Below, piece after piece: positions 1-10,333 of a stretch of 64,000 bases of DNA. This DNA is from Candidatus Nanopelagicales bacterium (GTDB lineage: Bacteria; Actinomycetota; Actinomycetes; S36-B12), in contig JAPKAV010000001.1 in NCBI GenBank assembly GCA_028825115.1, forward strand, positions 62,001 through 126,000, given 5' to 3'. Below the pieces are notes generated by a model, which ran no database searches, was not told the DNA's origin, and was given only the letters and a program-made list of their open reading frames with translations. The translations under genes were made by a program, and so were the position numbers. Numbering within the stretch: position 1 is the stretch's first letter; each line of letters starts with the position of its first letter.

Positions 1-1365
1 AAAGTCCCAGATGTCACTGCAACCACGGAGTCATGGAACGAGTACCTCAGTGATTTGAGGAGTGCGCTTTACGCGTCAGAGTCAATGCCACAGATATTTA
101 CTGAGATCCAACCGACGCACTGCCTTGTTTACAACCCGCTTTACCCGACCAATCGTGTTTTCACTGAATTGGCATTGAAAGACCCGCAAATCCAGTACGT
201 CGGTGTTAGTGCGCCCGGTTATGTGCCCGACCGGTATTCAACGATCGCCCTGTATCGCAGCATCAAATCAAGCCAAACTGTCGTGGACTCAAAAACACTT
301 ATCGAGTCAAGCTTGGATCCTTTGTCCAGGTTAGAAATCAAGTTGGTGGCTCGCCAAATGGGTCAACTTGTGCGAGGGAGTGATCCTTGGGTCTATTCAA
401 CCCCTTCTACGGGAAAGCCAACAGAGGAGATCAGGCAAATACTGGGAATAGAAAATGAACTACCAGTCTGCGTGGTGTTGATTGGTAGTCCTGATGAAAC
501 TCGTTCTTCAGCGCTGGTGGGAGCCGAGTACGAACGAATACCAATCGAAGAAATATCTAGCGTCCAAGAATTTATTGAACAAAGCCTTGAAGTGGCTGGG
601 AACTGTCCGGATATCAATTTTATTTTCCGCCTTCACCCCAGGCTGGCCCCAAATAAAAGAGAGTCGTTTCGCTCGCCTGATCTAGATGTAATTGAGGAGT
701 TGCTAGCGGGTCGTCCGAGTAATGTGATTGTTAACTTTCCGAATGATGGAATTGGGCTCTATGACGTGGCGCGGATCGCAAACTTTGGCATCAATCATGC
801 TTCAAGTGCGGGGCTGGAATTTCTTGCATTAGGAATTCCAGTAATCCATTACGATCCACCGAGACTGAATGCCTACCCGCCCAGTCTTGGGTTTGAAGTA
901 CCCAGACTCGATCAAAATAGTTTCCACAAGGCAATAACACAGGCGCGATTAAAGCCAATATCTGCAGAGAACGCAGTCTTGGCGTGGCGCTGGTATGCGG
1001 TCACGCTCCTTAGAGCCGTGACCCACAAGTCTTGGACAAATCAACCACCTAATGTGCAACACCAAAAAATTCCAAGACTGCAGTGGCTAAGGCAGTTGTT
1101 ACCGGACGGATTTAGGGAGCGAGTATCCCGAATTCGCTCAGAAAATAGACGCGCCAAAGAATTAGACACCAAGTCAACTTCCACTATCTCGCTCCCGTGG
1201 ATTGACGAATGTATCATGCGAATAGTTGATTTTGACGACTCGATAATCTGGAACCCAAAGGCAATAATGCGTGGAGATTCACTCAATATTGCAGAGGAAG
1301 TCGAGCAGGTTTCATACGAAGTTCAACGAATATGCGAAATAATTGGGTCCGGAAGAGCGACGTGA
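1..1365 (+). CDS. Capsule polysaccharide/surface carbohydrate biosynthesis-like protein (partial, 5' end outside window)
   Basis: Frame is open from base 1 through the listed ORF (55..1365). C-terminal half has FGINHASSAGLEFLALGIPVIHYDPPR, resembling the nucleotide-binding end of capsule-type glycosyltransferases. Confidence 0.5.
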   Translation, partial: KVPDVTATTESWNEYLSDLRSALYASESMPQIFTEIQPTHCLVYNPLYPTNRVFTELALKDPQIQYVGVSAPGYVPDRYSTIALYRSIKSSQTVVDSKTLIESSLDPLSRLEIKLVARQMGQLVRGSDPWVYSTPSTGKPTEEIRQILGIENELPVCVVLIGSPDETRSSALVGAEYERIPIEEISSVQEFIEQSLEVAGNCPDINFIFRLHPRLAPNKRESFRSPDLDVIEELLAGRPSNVIVNFPNDGIGLYDVARIANFGINHASSAGLEFLALGIPVIHYDPPRLNAYPPSLGFEVPRLDQNSFHKAITQARLKPISAENAVLAWRWYAVTLLRAVTHKSWTNQPPNVQHQKIPRLQWLRQLLPDGFRERVSRIRSENRRAKELDTKSTSTISLPWIDECIMRIVDFDDSIIWNPKAIMRGDSLNIAEEVEQVSYEVQRICEIIGSGRAT

Positions 1366-1408
1366 CGTTTCTCCATCTGAGAGAGGCGACACGGCGTGAA
1401 GAAATGTC

Positions 1409-3502
1409 GTGGCAAAATTGGAGGATCGTCGAATTGTTGGACCGGTGAGTAGCTTTAAACCTGTCAGTTGGCGAACGGATATTCAAGGACTTCGTGGCCT
1501 GGCGGTATTACTTGTTGTTCTTTTTCACGCGAACTTGCCGGTTTCGGGGGGCTTTATTGGCGTTGATGTTTTTTTTGTCATATCAGGATACGTAATTACG
1601 CAGAATATCGTGAGACGGATCAACGGCAATTCCTTCAGCTTCAAAGAGTTCTACTGGAGCAGATTTCGTCGACTTGTCCCCGCATTAAGTGCGCTGGTCG
1701 TTATAGTTCTAGTGAGTTCGATTTTTTTTCAATCACCTTTGTTTGACCAAGAATCAACTGGCAAGATGGGTCTGGCATCCATGTTCGCGGTCTCCAATCT
1801 AGTGGCCTATAAGGCACCAAATGGATACTTCGAACAAGGCATTACGCCAAACCCCCTAATAAATACTTGGTCGTTAAGTGTTGAAGAGCAGTTTTATATT
1901 GGATTCACGTTAATTATCTTTCTCACTTTTTTATTCAGGCGCAGCAAAAGAAATGGGGGCATCAGGACGTATCTGATTGTCGGGCTTAGCGCAGTTGCAT
2001 TGCTTTCATTCGTCTTTTGCATCGTGGCTTCGTACCGTACACCTGGAACTTTGCTCTTCATTCCAGAATTGATTAATCCGAGTTTTGCGTTTTTCAGCGC
2101 TGTGACTCGAGCATGGGAATTTTGTGCGGGTGCACTTCTCGCGTTACTCCCGTGGAGAGTTCACCACCACATCCTTGCGCACGTATTCCGTGCTGTTGGA
2201 ATTACTCTAATTTTAAGCTCAGCGGTTCTTATAACTGAAGCGGTGACTTTTCCAGGGATTGTTGTAGTGGTTCCGGTTTTTGGTACTTTTATAGTAATTC
2301 TTGCTGGTAACTCTGAAAGCGGACTTAATTCGTGGGGACTGCGTGGTCGAACACTTAATCGTCTGGGTGATGTGTCCTACTCCTGGTACTTGTGGCACTG
2401 GCCAATGATTGTTTTTGCAGTTGCAATCTTTGGGCGAAGTCAGTGGGTAACGGTCCCCACCGCGACCTTATCGCTAGCAGTAGCCTTTCTGAGCTTGCGA
2501 TTCATTGAAAATCCCAACCGAAAAATCGAACTCTCCGACATTAGGACTTCTATACGGAGGCTGGCACAATGGTTTTTACCACCGATTGTTTTGGCGCTCT
2601 GTTTGCTCTTTATTTCAACTAATTTGTGGTTTAGTGATTCTATAAGGAGTTTTTCCGCTCAAACTCGATTCGAACCAGGGTGGGGTGAAGACTGCACCAT
2701 CGAGATAGCTGATTTTGGGATTGGAAGTCGAGTGTGCACGTGGCCATCAGAATCAGAAGCAAACCCTGTGTATCTGGTTGGAGACTCCGTTGCCGGTCGA
2801 TACCGAGACGAGATTTACGAAATCACATCGAAAGAAAATCGACCGTTAACTGTCGCGGAACATCCTGGTTGCCCATACCTAGGTGTCAAATTGTTTTACT
2901 TCGATGGCCACTCAGCGACCCCCGCAAAGGAATGTCAGCAGGCCAACACCGAGTTCACTAAAGTTTTGTCCCAAGCACCTCCTGGGCTGGTTCTCTTAGC
3001 ATCATCGTCGGTTCCCTTCTATTCCGCTGACACTGCAATCTCGTTTGATGGAATGTCACCGACGGAAGTCCCTGCAGAAAAGAGCGCAATGCTGGATTTA
3101 GGTTTGGTGAAACTGATATCCGTGCTCAAAAAAATGGGCCACTCGGTGGCGCTCGTCCAGAGCCCCCCGGCATTTTTTTCACGGTTGACGTACTTTGAAC
3201 CCCAAGATCAGTGGAGACCCAGTAAATGTACCGGAGTTAACCTTTTAAACGTTGCTGAGAAATGTGGAATGGAACTTTCATTTGATGAACTGGATCAATA
3301 TCAGGGCCTAGTCCGAGATGTCATCCAAAAGGTAGCAAACAACACGCAGTCCCAACTTTTAGATCCACGGGAGTCACTTTGTGCAAAAGCAACTTGCTCA
3401 ACTAATAATGGAGAAACTTGGAAGTACACAGATGGTGTTCACTTGAACGTATTTGGAGCCAAATTGGTCCGCACTCAACTCGAACAAGTAGTAAGAAAAT
3501 GA
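1409..3502 (+). CDS. Acyltransferase-3 family (OafA/YrhL-like) membrane protein with C-terminal SGNH domain
   Basis: DIQGLRGLAVLLVVLFHANLPVSGGFIGVDVFFVISGY; WSLSVEEQFY; C-terminal VGDSVAGRY and DGVHLN SGNH-type motifs. Confidence 0.93.
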   Translation: MAKLEDRRIVGPVSSFKPVSWRTDIQGLRGLAVLLVVLFHANLPVSGGFIGVDVFFVISGYVITQNIVRRINGNSFSFKEFYWSRFRRLVPALSALVVIVLVSSIFFQSPLFDQESTGKMGLASMFAVSNLVAYKAPNGYFEQGITPNPLINTWSLSVEEQFYIGFTLIIFLTFLFRRSKRNGGIRTYLIVGLSAVALLSFVFCIVASYRTPGTLLFIPELINPSFAFFSAVTRAWEFCAGALLALLPWRVHHHILAHVFRAVGITLILSSAVLITEAVTFPGIVVVVPVFGTFIVILAGNSESGLNSWGLRGRTLNRLGDVSYSWYLWHWPMIVFAVAIFGRSQWVTVPTATLSLAVAFLSLRFIENPNRKIELSDIRTSIRRLAQWFLPPIVLALCLLFISTNLWFSDSIRSFSAQTRFEPGWGEDCTIEIADFGIGSRVCTWPSESEANPVYLVGDSVAGRYRDEIYEITSKENRPLTVAEHPGCPYLGVKLFYFDGHSATPAKECQQANTEFTKVLSQAPPGLVLLASSSVPFYSADTAISFDGMSPTEVPAEKSAMLDLGLVKLISVLKKMGHSVALVQSPPAFFSRLTYFEPQDQWRPSKCTGVNLLNVAEKCGMELSFDELDQYQGLVRDVIQKVANNTQSQLLDPRESLCAKATCSTNNGETWKYTDGVHLNVFGAKLVRTQLEQVVRK

Positions 3503-3544
3503 GAGGGCGAATTTCGCGTCGAGATCTGTTAATACCGAGTCAGA

Positions 3545-4597
3545 TTAAGTCAGAAATTCGAGTGACAATGGAGTCCCAGCGCTAATAGCTGTGCTAAATT
3601 TTTTCCCCAGAACCAGTGGAAAGTCCTTTGGCGGTAGGCCATTGTTAGGTCGAATTGAACGAACATTTTCAGGCGTCAATGCCTCACCTGCTTTTACATC
3701 TTGGACGACAAACAGAGACCGTGAGAATCTCCGGCTGCTTTCGCCTGATTCACTCAACTCAAATGTTGAGATCCCGAGTGCATTTTCAGTTTCCCGGATT
3801 TGTTGCACTAAGTTTTTGAACTCAGATGCTGATGTACTGAATCCGGCATCGAGCCCACCGGCTTCACGGTCAAGAGTGATGTGACGTTCTATCACCCGCG
3901 CGCCCAATGTAACCGCGGCAATAGCAGCAGTCGAAGTCATGGTGTGGTCGGAGTAGCCAGGAATAACATCAAACTGGCTTGCAATAGTGGGAATTGTTAA
4001 CAGGTTCAATTCGGATGCTGGTGCTGGATAAGCCGAGGTGCATTTAAGGACAACAATCTGGTTATTTCCTTCTTCACGGCAAGCGGTAACAGCAGCAACG
4101 ACGTCCTCCTCACGAGCTATACCTGTTGAAATCAATACCGGCTTACCTTGGTGGGCAACGTATCGAATCAATGGAATGTCGACTATCTCAAAGGATGCAA
4201 TTTTGAAAGCTGGAACATCAAGACCCGCCAAGTACTCGACCGCACTCGGATCAAACGGAGAAGAAAAAGCTGCCATTCCCAGTGATTTGGCAAGATCAAA
4301 TAACTCTGCATGCCACTCCCACGGCATGTAGCCTTCAGAATAAATTGAGTGAAGCGTTCTGCCGTCCCAAGCGGTTCCATGGTTAATTTGAAAGATTTCC
4401 GAAGTGGAATTGAAGGTTAACGTGTCGGGGGTGTAAGTCTGAAACTTGACCGCATCTACACCTGCTCCAGCCGCCGCAACGACAGTCTGTCGAGCAATAT
4501 CAATATCTTGATTGTGGTTCGCTGAGACCTCAGCAATGATGTAGGAGGGGAATCCCTCACCTATTTTTTTCCCAGAAATCGTGATGAACTCAGACAT
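3545..4597 (-). CDS. pseI: N-acetylneuraminate synthase family; probable pseudaminic acid synthase
   Basis: IIAEVSANHNQDIDIARQ, AAGVDAVKFQTYTPDTLT, GYSDHT, VIERHITLDREAGGLDAGFS, C-terminal SAF-like RSLFVVQDVKAGEALTPENVRSIRP; adjacent to PseB/C/F genes. Confidence 0.9.
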   Translation of the reverse strand: MSEFITISGKKIGEGFPSYIIAEVSANHNQDIDIARQTVVAAAGAGVDAVKFQTYTPDTLTFNSTSEIFQINHGTAWDGRTLHSIYSEGYMPWEWHAELFDLAKSLGMAAFSSPFDPSAVEYLAGLDVPAFKIASFEIVDIPLIRYVAHQGKPVLISTGIAREEDVVAAVTACREEGNNQIVVLKCTSAYPAPASELNLLTIPTIASQFDVIPGYSDHTMTSTAAIAAVTLGARVIERHITLDREAGGLDAGFSTSASEFKNLVQQIRETENALGISTFELSESGESSRRFSRSLFVVQDVKAGEALTPENVRSIRPNNGLPPKDFPLVLGKKFSTAISAGTPLSLEFLT

Positions 4598-5081
4598 GCA
4601 TCTCCTTTATCCACCATCGGCCATCCGTTTTTGGACATTGCTCCATGGTATATCCGGCATTCTCAAAAAGACGCTCGGAAACCTTGTTGTCTTTGTCAAC
4701 ACAGGCATGTAATTGGACGGAGCCATGCGTGTCCAAGAAGTACTTCTCAGCCACCGTTAACAGTCGGCGGGCAAGTCCCTGACCGCGTGCTTCTGGAGAT
4801 ACGGTAATTGAGACTTCGAAAGAATTAGATCCTGTCGTCCTGCGGTCAAATCGAACTTGGCCGAACGGCTCACCGTGAGCATTTTCTCCGATTACAAGGA
4901 CACTCATGGGGTTACGCAGTACCTCGTCGAACCACGCAAGATGATCCTCGATCGAGATGATTTCGCTATCACGGGAGTTTCTGCGTGAATCCGGATCGTT
5001 GCGCCACCGCAAAACTTCAAGGGAATCTGCGGAAGTTGCGGGACGTATCCGTACCGGATCACTTCTCAACGGTGAGGGCAA
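4590..5081 (-). CDS. GNAT N-acetyltransferase, PseH-like
   Basis: RIRPATSADSLEVLRWRNDPDSRRNSRDSEIISIEDHLAWF; VSPEARGQGLARRLL; overlaps the start of pseI. Confidence 0.8.
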   Translation of the reverse strand: MPSPLRSDPVRIRPATSADSLEVLRWRNDPDSRRNSRDSEIISIEDHLAWFDEVLRNPMSVLVIGENAHGEPFGQVRFDRRTTGSNSFEVSITVSPEARGQGLARRLLTVAEKYFLDTHGSVQLHACVDKDNKVSERLFENAGYTMEQCPKTDGRWWIKEMHV

Positions 5082-5435
5082 TCTCTCGAAAGAGGGGTAA
5101 AGCCGAATTGTTACCCCAGAAATACAAAGTACGGCGTTGTGGTTGGGCCGTTTTTTGAACGTGAACGAACCTGAAGTGCGGCTTTCGGAATCGCGCTAGA
5201 ACTGACTTGTCGCCTTTCCATTCCACTTGTGATCGCACCTTATGGGCTGCTGCGGTCGCTTTGCGGCTTACCCCGCCCAGGCCACGAGCAAAGGCAACCA
5301 AAGGAAATGTTCGCTTCGCTTTAGTCAACCGTCTGTCTTCACCGTTTCTCTCGTGATCGTGGCTCACCCGCTTGTACCCCTTAGCTTTTTGGAATACCCA
5401 TCTGACTTCGCTAGTCTAGGCGGGAGACAATAATT

Positions 5436-6749
5436 GTGAAAGCGATGTACCGAGACTGCTTTCATGGCGTCATCATGAATCATGTGATCAGAGAGAGAGC
5501 CGAAACTGTGGCAAAATTGAAGAACTGTCGGGTCTGCGGCACTACCGACCTCATTGAAGTCCTCAATTTTGGTGACCTCGCGCTAACCGGAGTGTTCCCA
5601 GCCACTCGTGAAGAACAGATCTCCTCCGGTGAAGTCCGACTATTGGTGTGCAATGACTGTGGCCTAGTTCAACTCGGAGATACTTTCCCGCCGGAGGAAA
5701 TGTACGGGGACAATTATGGCTACCGCAGCGGACTAAATGCATCCATGGTTTCCCACCTCAAACGGATTGCCAGTCGCTTAGAAATCCGCTCAAACTTGAA
5801 ACCTACCCAGACAGTCCTAGATATCGGTGCCAATGACGGAACGTTGCTCCGAAGTTACGGTGTGGAAGGGATCAACAGAATCGGCATCGATCCAACAATT
5901 GCCAAATTCAGTGAGTTTTACGAACAAGATAACGAAACCAGCTCGGTAAAAACTGTCGCGGACTTTTTCAGTGCAAATAATTTTGATGCGGTCAGCGAAG
6001 ACCGAGCCAGCATCGTCACTTCAATTGCCATGTTTTACGACCTTGATAACCCGGTTGCTTTCGCAAAAGACGTGAAACATTGCCTCACGCCAGAAGGAAT
6101 TTGGTATTTCGAGCAGAGCTACATGCCCTGGATGCTGCGCAGCGGCGCTTACGACACGATCTGTCATGAGCACTTGGAGTACTACTCTTTGACAACAATT
6201 AGGCGAATCCTTGATGATGCCGGACTCTATTTGATCGATGCTGCCACCAACGCGGTCAATGGCGGATCCATTTCCGTCCTCGCCTCTCCGTCACCCGGAG
6301 CGGGAGTCTCTGTGTACGCCCAATGGCTCCTTGAGCAAGAAGCTGAGGCAAAGGTCCACGAACCAGCAACCTGGGTTGAGTTCCGAAACCGGGTCGAGCA
6401 GCGGCAACACGACCTCAAATCTTTGCTCGAACGGCTAAAGGACTCTGGCGCGTCGGTGATGGGTCTGGGTGCCTCAACCAAAGGCAATGTGTTGGTCATG
6501 ACTACCCCGGTCACCGAGGAGCTCGTCTCCAAAGTCGGTGACGTGAATCCATACAAATACGGAAGATTCCTACCCGGCTCACACATCCCGATCGTCAGCG
6601 AGGAAGAAGTACTCGCGGAGAATCCCGACTACCTTCTCATTTTACCGTGGCATTTTCGAGAAACCTTTATGGAAAGGCTGCAGCCGTACCTTGCCGGCGG
6701 CGGTCGCCTTATCTTCCCGCTCCCAGATCTAGAAGTAGTTGGCTACTAA
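5436..6749 (+). CDS. Class I SAM-dependent C-methyltransferase (NDP-hexose C-methyltransferase-like)
   Basis: N-terminal zinc-type CRVCGTTDLIEVLNFGDLALTGVFP ... LLVCNDCGLVQL; VLDIGANDGTLL; YDTICHEHLEYYSL; C-terminal GLGASTKGNVLV. Start may be 5475. Confidence 0.9.
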   Translation: MKAMYRDCFHGVIMNHVIRERAETVAKLKNCRVCGTTDLIEVLNFGDLALTGVFPATREEQISSGEVRLLVCNDCGLVQLGDTFPPEEMYGDNYGYRSGLNASMVSHLKRIASRLEIRSNLKPTQTVLDIGANDGTLLRSYGVEGINRIGIDPTIAKFSEFYEQDNETSSVKTVADFFSANNFDAVSEDRASIVTSIAMFYDLDNPVAFAKDVKHCLTPEGIWYFEQSYMPWMLRSGAYDTICHEHLEYYSLTTIRRILDDAGLYLIDAATNAVNGGSISVLASPSPGAGVSVYAQWLLEQEAEAKVHEPATWVEFRNRVEQRQHDLKSLLERLKDSGASVMGLGASTKGNVLVMTTPVTEELVSKVGDVNPYKYGRFLPGSHIPIVSEEEVLAENPDYLLILPWHFRETFMERLQPYLAGGGRLIFPLPDLEVVGY

Positions 6750-6758
6750 GTAATAACA

Positions 6759-7685
6759 ATGCGGAATTTTGGGGTAATGCTTAAGTCGTATCTACCGGAT
6801 ATTGACTACACCAAAAGGTTTCTTGAATCGTTCAAAAAGTTCGCTACGGAACCAATCCCACTCTATGTAGTTGTGCCTGACTCAGATGTGCAAGTATTTG
6901 AAAAAATTGTTGGCGCAACAGGTGAAGTCTTGCCCGAATCACTGTGGCGTGATCACTTAGTTGACTACCGAATTCATGGAAACGCTCCTGGTTATATAAA
7001 CCAAGAAATTATTAAACTCGCATTCGCTGAAAAAGGTTTGTTAGCGAACTATCTCTGCGCAGACTCAGAGGCCGTATTCATCAGGCCTTTCAGCAGCGCA
7101 GACTTTATGGCAGATCCTTCCACCCCATTTACATTTGTCACCGAAGATCATGAACTTCAAGTAGATCCGATTTATTACGAACACTATGGAGAAACCCGTG
7201 ACCGCTCTCTTATCGGTCTGCGCAATTTTCTCAACTTGGCTAATGATCAATTTAAAACTTGTCACGGTTTTGGGGTCTTTTCCTCGCAGGTTCTTGAATC
7301 CCTCAGAGAGTTCATGTACACAGAAAAACTTAACTATGCGGACCTCTTGCAGATCTCACCCTATGAATTCAGCTGGTACAACTTTTGGCTAGAGAAAACA
7401 AAAGTGATACCAAGAGTTACAAGAGAACCAGTGTTTGAAACTATTCACATGCAACACCAACATTTGGGATATGTGCTTAAACGAGTAGGGATTCAAGACC
7501 TAGCACGTGGATATGTCGGGGTAGTTGTGAATTCTGGCCATTCCAGAGAGCACGGGGTGTTGGATTTTGAGACGGATTTCGTTGATACCTTGTCTCAAAA
7601 TTTAGGTTACGGTCAGATTGTTTCTGCGATCGTTGAAAAGACTTTTCAGCGCATGCCCAGAGTGCGGAAGATTTTCACAGGATAA
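6759..7685 (+). CDS. DUF6492-type putative glycosyltransferase
   Basis: GYINQEIIKLAF, NYLCADSEAVFIRPF (DxE/DxD-like); clear paralogue of 13183..14181. Confidence 0.7.
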   Translation: MRNFGVMLKSYLPDIDYTKRFLESFKKFATEPIPLYVVVPDSDVQVFEKIVGATGEVLPESLWRDHLVDYRIHGNAPGYINQEIIKLAFAEKGLLANYLCADSEAVFIRPFSSADFMADPSTPFTFVTEDHELQVDPIYYEHYGETRDRSLIGLRNFLNLANDQFKTCHGFGVFSSQVLESLREFMYTEKLNYADLLQISPYEFSWYNFWLEKTKVIPRVTREPVFETIHMQHQHLGYVLKRVGIQDLARGYVGVVVNSGHSREHGVLDFETDFVDTLSQNLGYGQIVSAIVEKTFQRMPRVRKIFTG

Positions 7686-8241
7686 GTGCGTGAATGTGGG
7701 AGTTTGTAAACCTTGCATTTACAAAGTGGTGGTCGTGTAGTACACCATCTTCAACGAAACCATTGGCCTCCAAAATCGGGATAAGGGTCTGTCTGAACGA
7801 GTAGGTTTCAGTGGTCAGTTTGTGCAGGCCAATGTTTTTAGCAGTCAATCTGATAAGCGAAAGATAGTTATGCCAATCACTTTCAAAAGTGGTTGGATCT
7901 TGACGATCAGGTGGTGTGAGAAAGGAAACTTCAGCGCGGTGATCTCCCCAGTGAATATGGACGAGAGCTCCATATCCGATTAACTCCATTCCCTTAAAAA
8001 AGGTGAACATGAACTGGTCAGGAAATTCCTGAGCAAACTGGGGTCGAACAACCTCCGCGAAATAGTCGTCTTGTTGTGACTGACTTAACGGCTCGATCTG
8101 GCGAAGCACCTCTAGCTGGGAGTTTCTCCACTGTCGAATCGGATTCCGAGCCTCCCAAGTCACGGGACGCAATGAGTAGTCTGTTGATGCAACCCCAAGA
8201 ATCAGATCGGGATAGAAAGTGTATTTCTCTGGCCAATCCAT
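7675..8241 (-). CDS. GNAT family N-acetyltransferase
   Basis: YSLRPVTWEARNPIRQWRNSQLEVLRQIEPLSQSQQDDYF and C-terminal IGLHKLTTETYSFRQTLIPILEANGFVEDG; abuts PseC. Confidence 0.75.
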   Translation of the reverse strand: MDWPEKYTFYPDLILGVASTDYSLRPVTWEARNPIRQWRNSQLEVLRQIEPLSQSQQDDYFAEVVRPQFAQEFPDQFMFTFFKGMELIGYGALVHIHWGDHRAEVSFLTPPDRQDPTTFESDWHNYLSLIRLTAKNIGLHKLTTETYSFRQTLIPILEANGFVEDGVLHDHHFVNARFTNSHIHALIL

Positions 8242-9326
8242 TATTTGACCACAGTTTTGCGGATCTCACGAACTACAGTGTCCTGATCTTTACGAGAGAG
8301 ACCAGGGTGAATTGGAATGCTGATGAGGCCTTCATAAACCTGTTCACAATTCGGTAGGCCTCCGGGTGGCAATTCAATGTCCGTACTGATGCCGTGATGG
8401 TGAACGGGAACGTAATGGACCTGAACACCAATCCCAGCCTGACGCAGTTCGCGGAACACCCTCGCCCGTTCGGCAACATGGATGGCAAACAGGTGATAGC
8501 CGTGTAATGCCCCACTCGGTGCTGCGGGTGGGAGAGTGACCGGCAGGTCAGCAAGTAATTCACGGTAGCGTTCCGCTATCTCGTTGCGTTGGGAGATAAA
8601 GGAATCGAGTCGGTGGAGTTGACTGAGTCCTAATGCCGCTTGAATGTCGGTTAACCGGTAGTTGTAACCCAAGGTTTCAGCGTTATACAGCCAAGTGTTG
8701 GGATCAGGGTCGCGAACTATTCCGTGCGAGCGAAGTAGCCGAAGTTTCTCAGCAAGTTCAGCACTGTTGGTTGTGACCATGCCACCCTCACCAGTGGTGA
8801 TTGGCTTCACCGGATGAAACGAGAAAACACACATGTCACTATGCGTGAGTGCACCAACTTTTTCAGTGGTTGAGCGGGCACCTAGCGCATGCGACGCATC
8901 TTCGATCACCCAGCGACCTTCACGTGAAAAATTAGAAAGCTCAACAGGTAAACCTGCGTAGTGGACCGGAATTACCGCACGAGCATCAATGGAAACAAGA
9001 TCAAGATTGATGTTGTAAGTATGTGGATCAATATCGGCTAGCCCCGGTTGCGCCCCCACGTACCGAGCACAGTTAGCAGATGCAATAAACGACAGTGGGC
9101 TGGTAACAACGGTGTCGGTTGCCGTGAGATCAATTACGGCGCAGGCGGCATGCAGTGCGGCGGTGGCGGACGTGAATGAAACAGCAAACTTGGCTCCGAC
9201 GTAGTCGGCAACTCCTTCTTCAAAATCTGTTACAGCAGGACCCGAAGTGAGATAGTTACTGGCAAGGACTTTCTCAACGGCCGCAATGTCACTTGCGTCA
9301 ATGCTCTGTCGTCCGTAAGGAATCAT
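8241..9326 (-). CDS. pseC: UDP-4-amino-4,6-dideoxy-N-acetyl-beta-L-altrosamine transaminase (DegT/DnrJ family)
   Basis: [74 protein letters not shown]. Confidence 0.93.
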   Translation of the reverse strand: MIPYGRQSIDASDIAAVEKVLASNYLTSGPAVTDFEEGVADYVGAKFAVSFTSATAALHAACAVIDLTATDTVVTSPLSFIASANCARYVGAQPGLADIDPHTYNINLDLVSIDARAVIPVHYAGLPVELSNFSREGRWVIEDASHALGARSTTEKVGALTHSDMCVFSFHPVKPITTGEGGMVTTNSAELAEKLRLLRSHGIVRDPDPNTWLYNAETLGYNYRLTDIQAALGLSQLHRLDSFISQRNEIAERYRELLADLPVTLPPAAPSGALHGYHLFAIHVAERARVFRELRQAGIGVQVHYVPVHHHGISTDIELPPGGLPNCEQVYEGLISIPIHPGLSRKDQDTVVREIRKTVVK

Positions 9327-9331
9327 AATTG

Positions 9332-10324
9332 CTAGTTGAGCTCGATCAAGTCACGTAATTCCTGAACACTGAGCCATTGGTCATTCGTGTTGGAACTGTA
9401 GGAAAAACCGTGAGGCACGGAATCACCGACCGATTCCTTGAACCACCATTCTTTAATGGTGGGTTGAACAACAAAGCGATCGTCTTGGCGGATTGTCCGA
9501 TAACTGTCGTCCGCAGCAATCATTTCCTCGTGGAGCTTTTCCCCGGGCCGAACTCCTACCTCGTAGGTATCTGAACCCGGTGCTATTGCCTCGACTAAGT
9601 CAGTGATTTTCATGCTGGGAATTCGAGGGACGTACAGTTCGCCGCCCTGCATAGTGTCAAATGAATTAATCACGAATTTGACTGCTTGGGGCAGGGTGAT
9701 CCAGAAGCGGGTCATGCGTGGATCAGTGATGGGGAGTGGCTTATCCTCAGCGACCAGGCGACGGAAGAAAGGAATGACCGAACCGCGGCTACCCATCACA
9801 TTTCCGTAGCGAACAACAGACATTGTGGTCCCAAAACTGTAGCTGTAATTATTTGCAGTGACGAAAAGTTTGTCGGCGGTTAGCTTGGTAGCTCCATAAA
9901 GGTTGATGGGTGAAGAAGCTTTGTCAGTTGACAGTGCCACAACTTTCTTGACACCGGTTTCAATCGCAGCGTCAATAACATTCTGACTTCCCAAGATATT
10001 TGTCTTGACGAATTCAAATGGGTTGTATTCGGCTGTATCTACTTGCTTAAGCGCAGCCGCATGAACAACGTAATCAACCCCGTGAAATGCGCGAATAAGC
10101 CGGTCTTTGTCGCGAATGTCCCCGAGGAACCAGCGCAGCCGTGGGTCTGAACCTCCCAGTTCCTCAGCAAACTCGGCTCGCATCTCTGACTGCTTGAGCT
10201 CATCTCGGGAGATGATCGCTATTCGGCGTGGATCGTGGTGGGCAATGATCTCACGAATAAATGCCTTGCCGAATGATCCGGTGCCACCGGTTACGAGAAT
10301 GGACGAGTTCTCAAGGATTGACAT
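9332..10324 (-). CDS. pseB: UDP-N-acetylglucosamine 4,6-dehydratase (inverting)
   Basis: ILVTGGTGSFGKAFIREI; HAAALKQVDTAEYNPFEFVKTNILGSQNVIDAA; LSTDKASSPINLYGATKL. Confidence 0.95.
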   Translation of the reverse strand: MSILENSSILVTGGTGSFGKAFIREIIAHHDPRRIAIISRDELKQSEMRAEFAEELGGSDPRLRWFLGDIRDKDRLIRAFHGVDYVVHAAALKQVDTAEYNPFEFVKTNILGSQNVIDAAIETGVKKVVALSTDKASSPINLYGATKLTADKLFVTANNYSYSFGTTMSVVRYGNVMGSRGSVIPFFRRLVAEDKPLPITDPRMTRFWITLPQAVKFVINSFDTMQGGELYVPRIPSMKITDLVEAIAPGSDTYEVGVRPGEKLHEEMIAADDSYRTIRQDDRFVVQPTIKEWWFKESVGDSVPHGFSYSSNTNDQWLSVQELRDLIELN

Positions 10325-10333
10325 TGTTCAAGG

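Noticed and set aside
5059-5367. 102-aa minus-strand ORF upstream of the GNAT, at the place where PseG might be expected
   Set aside because: Basic, low-information sequence with no PseG or other family motif; likely spurious, so not offered as a PseG remnant.
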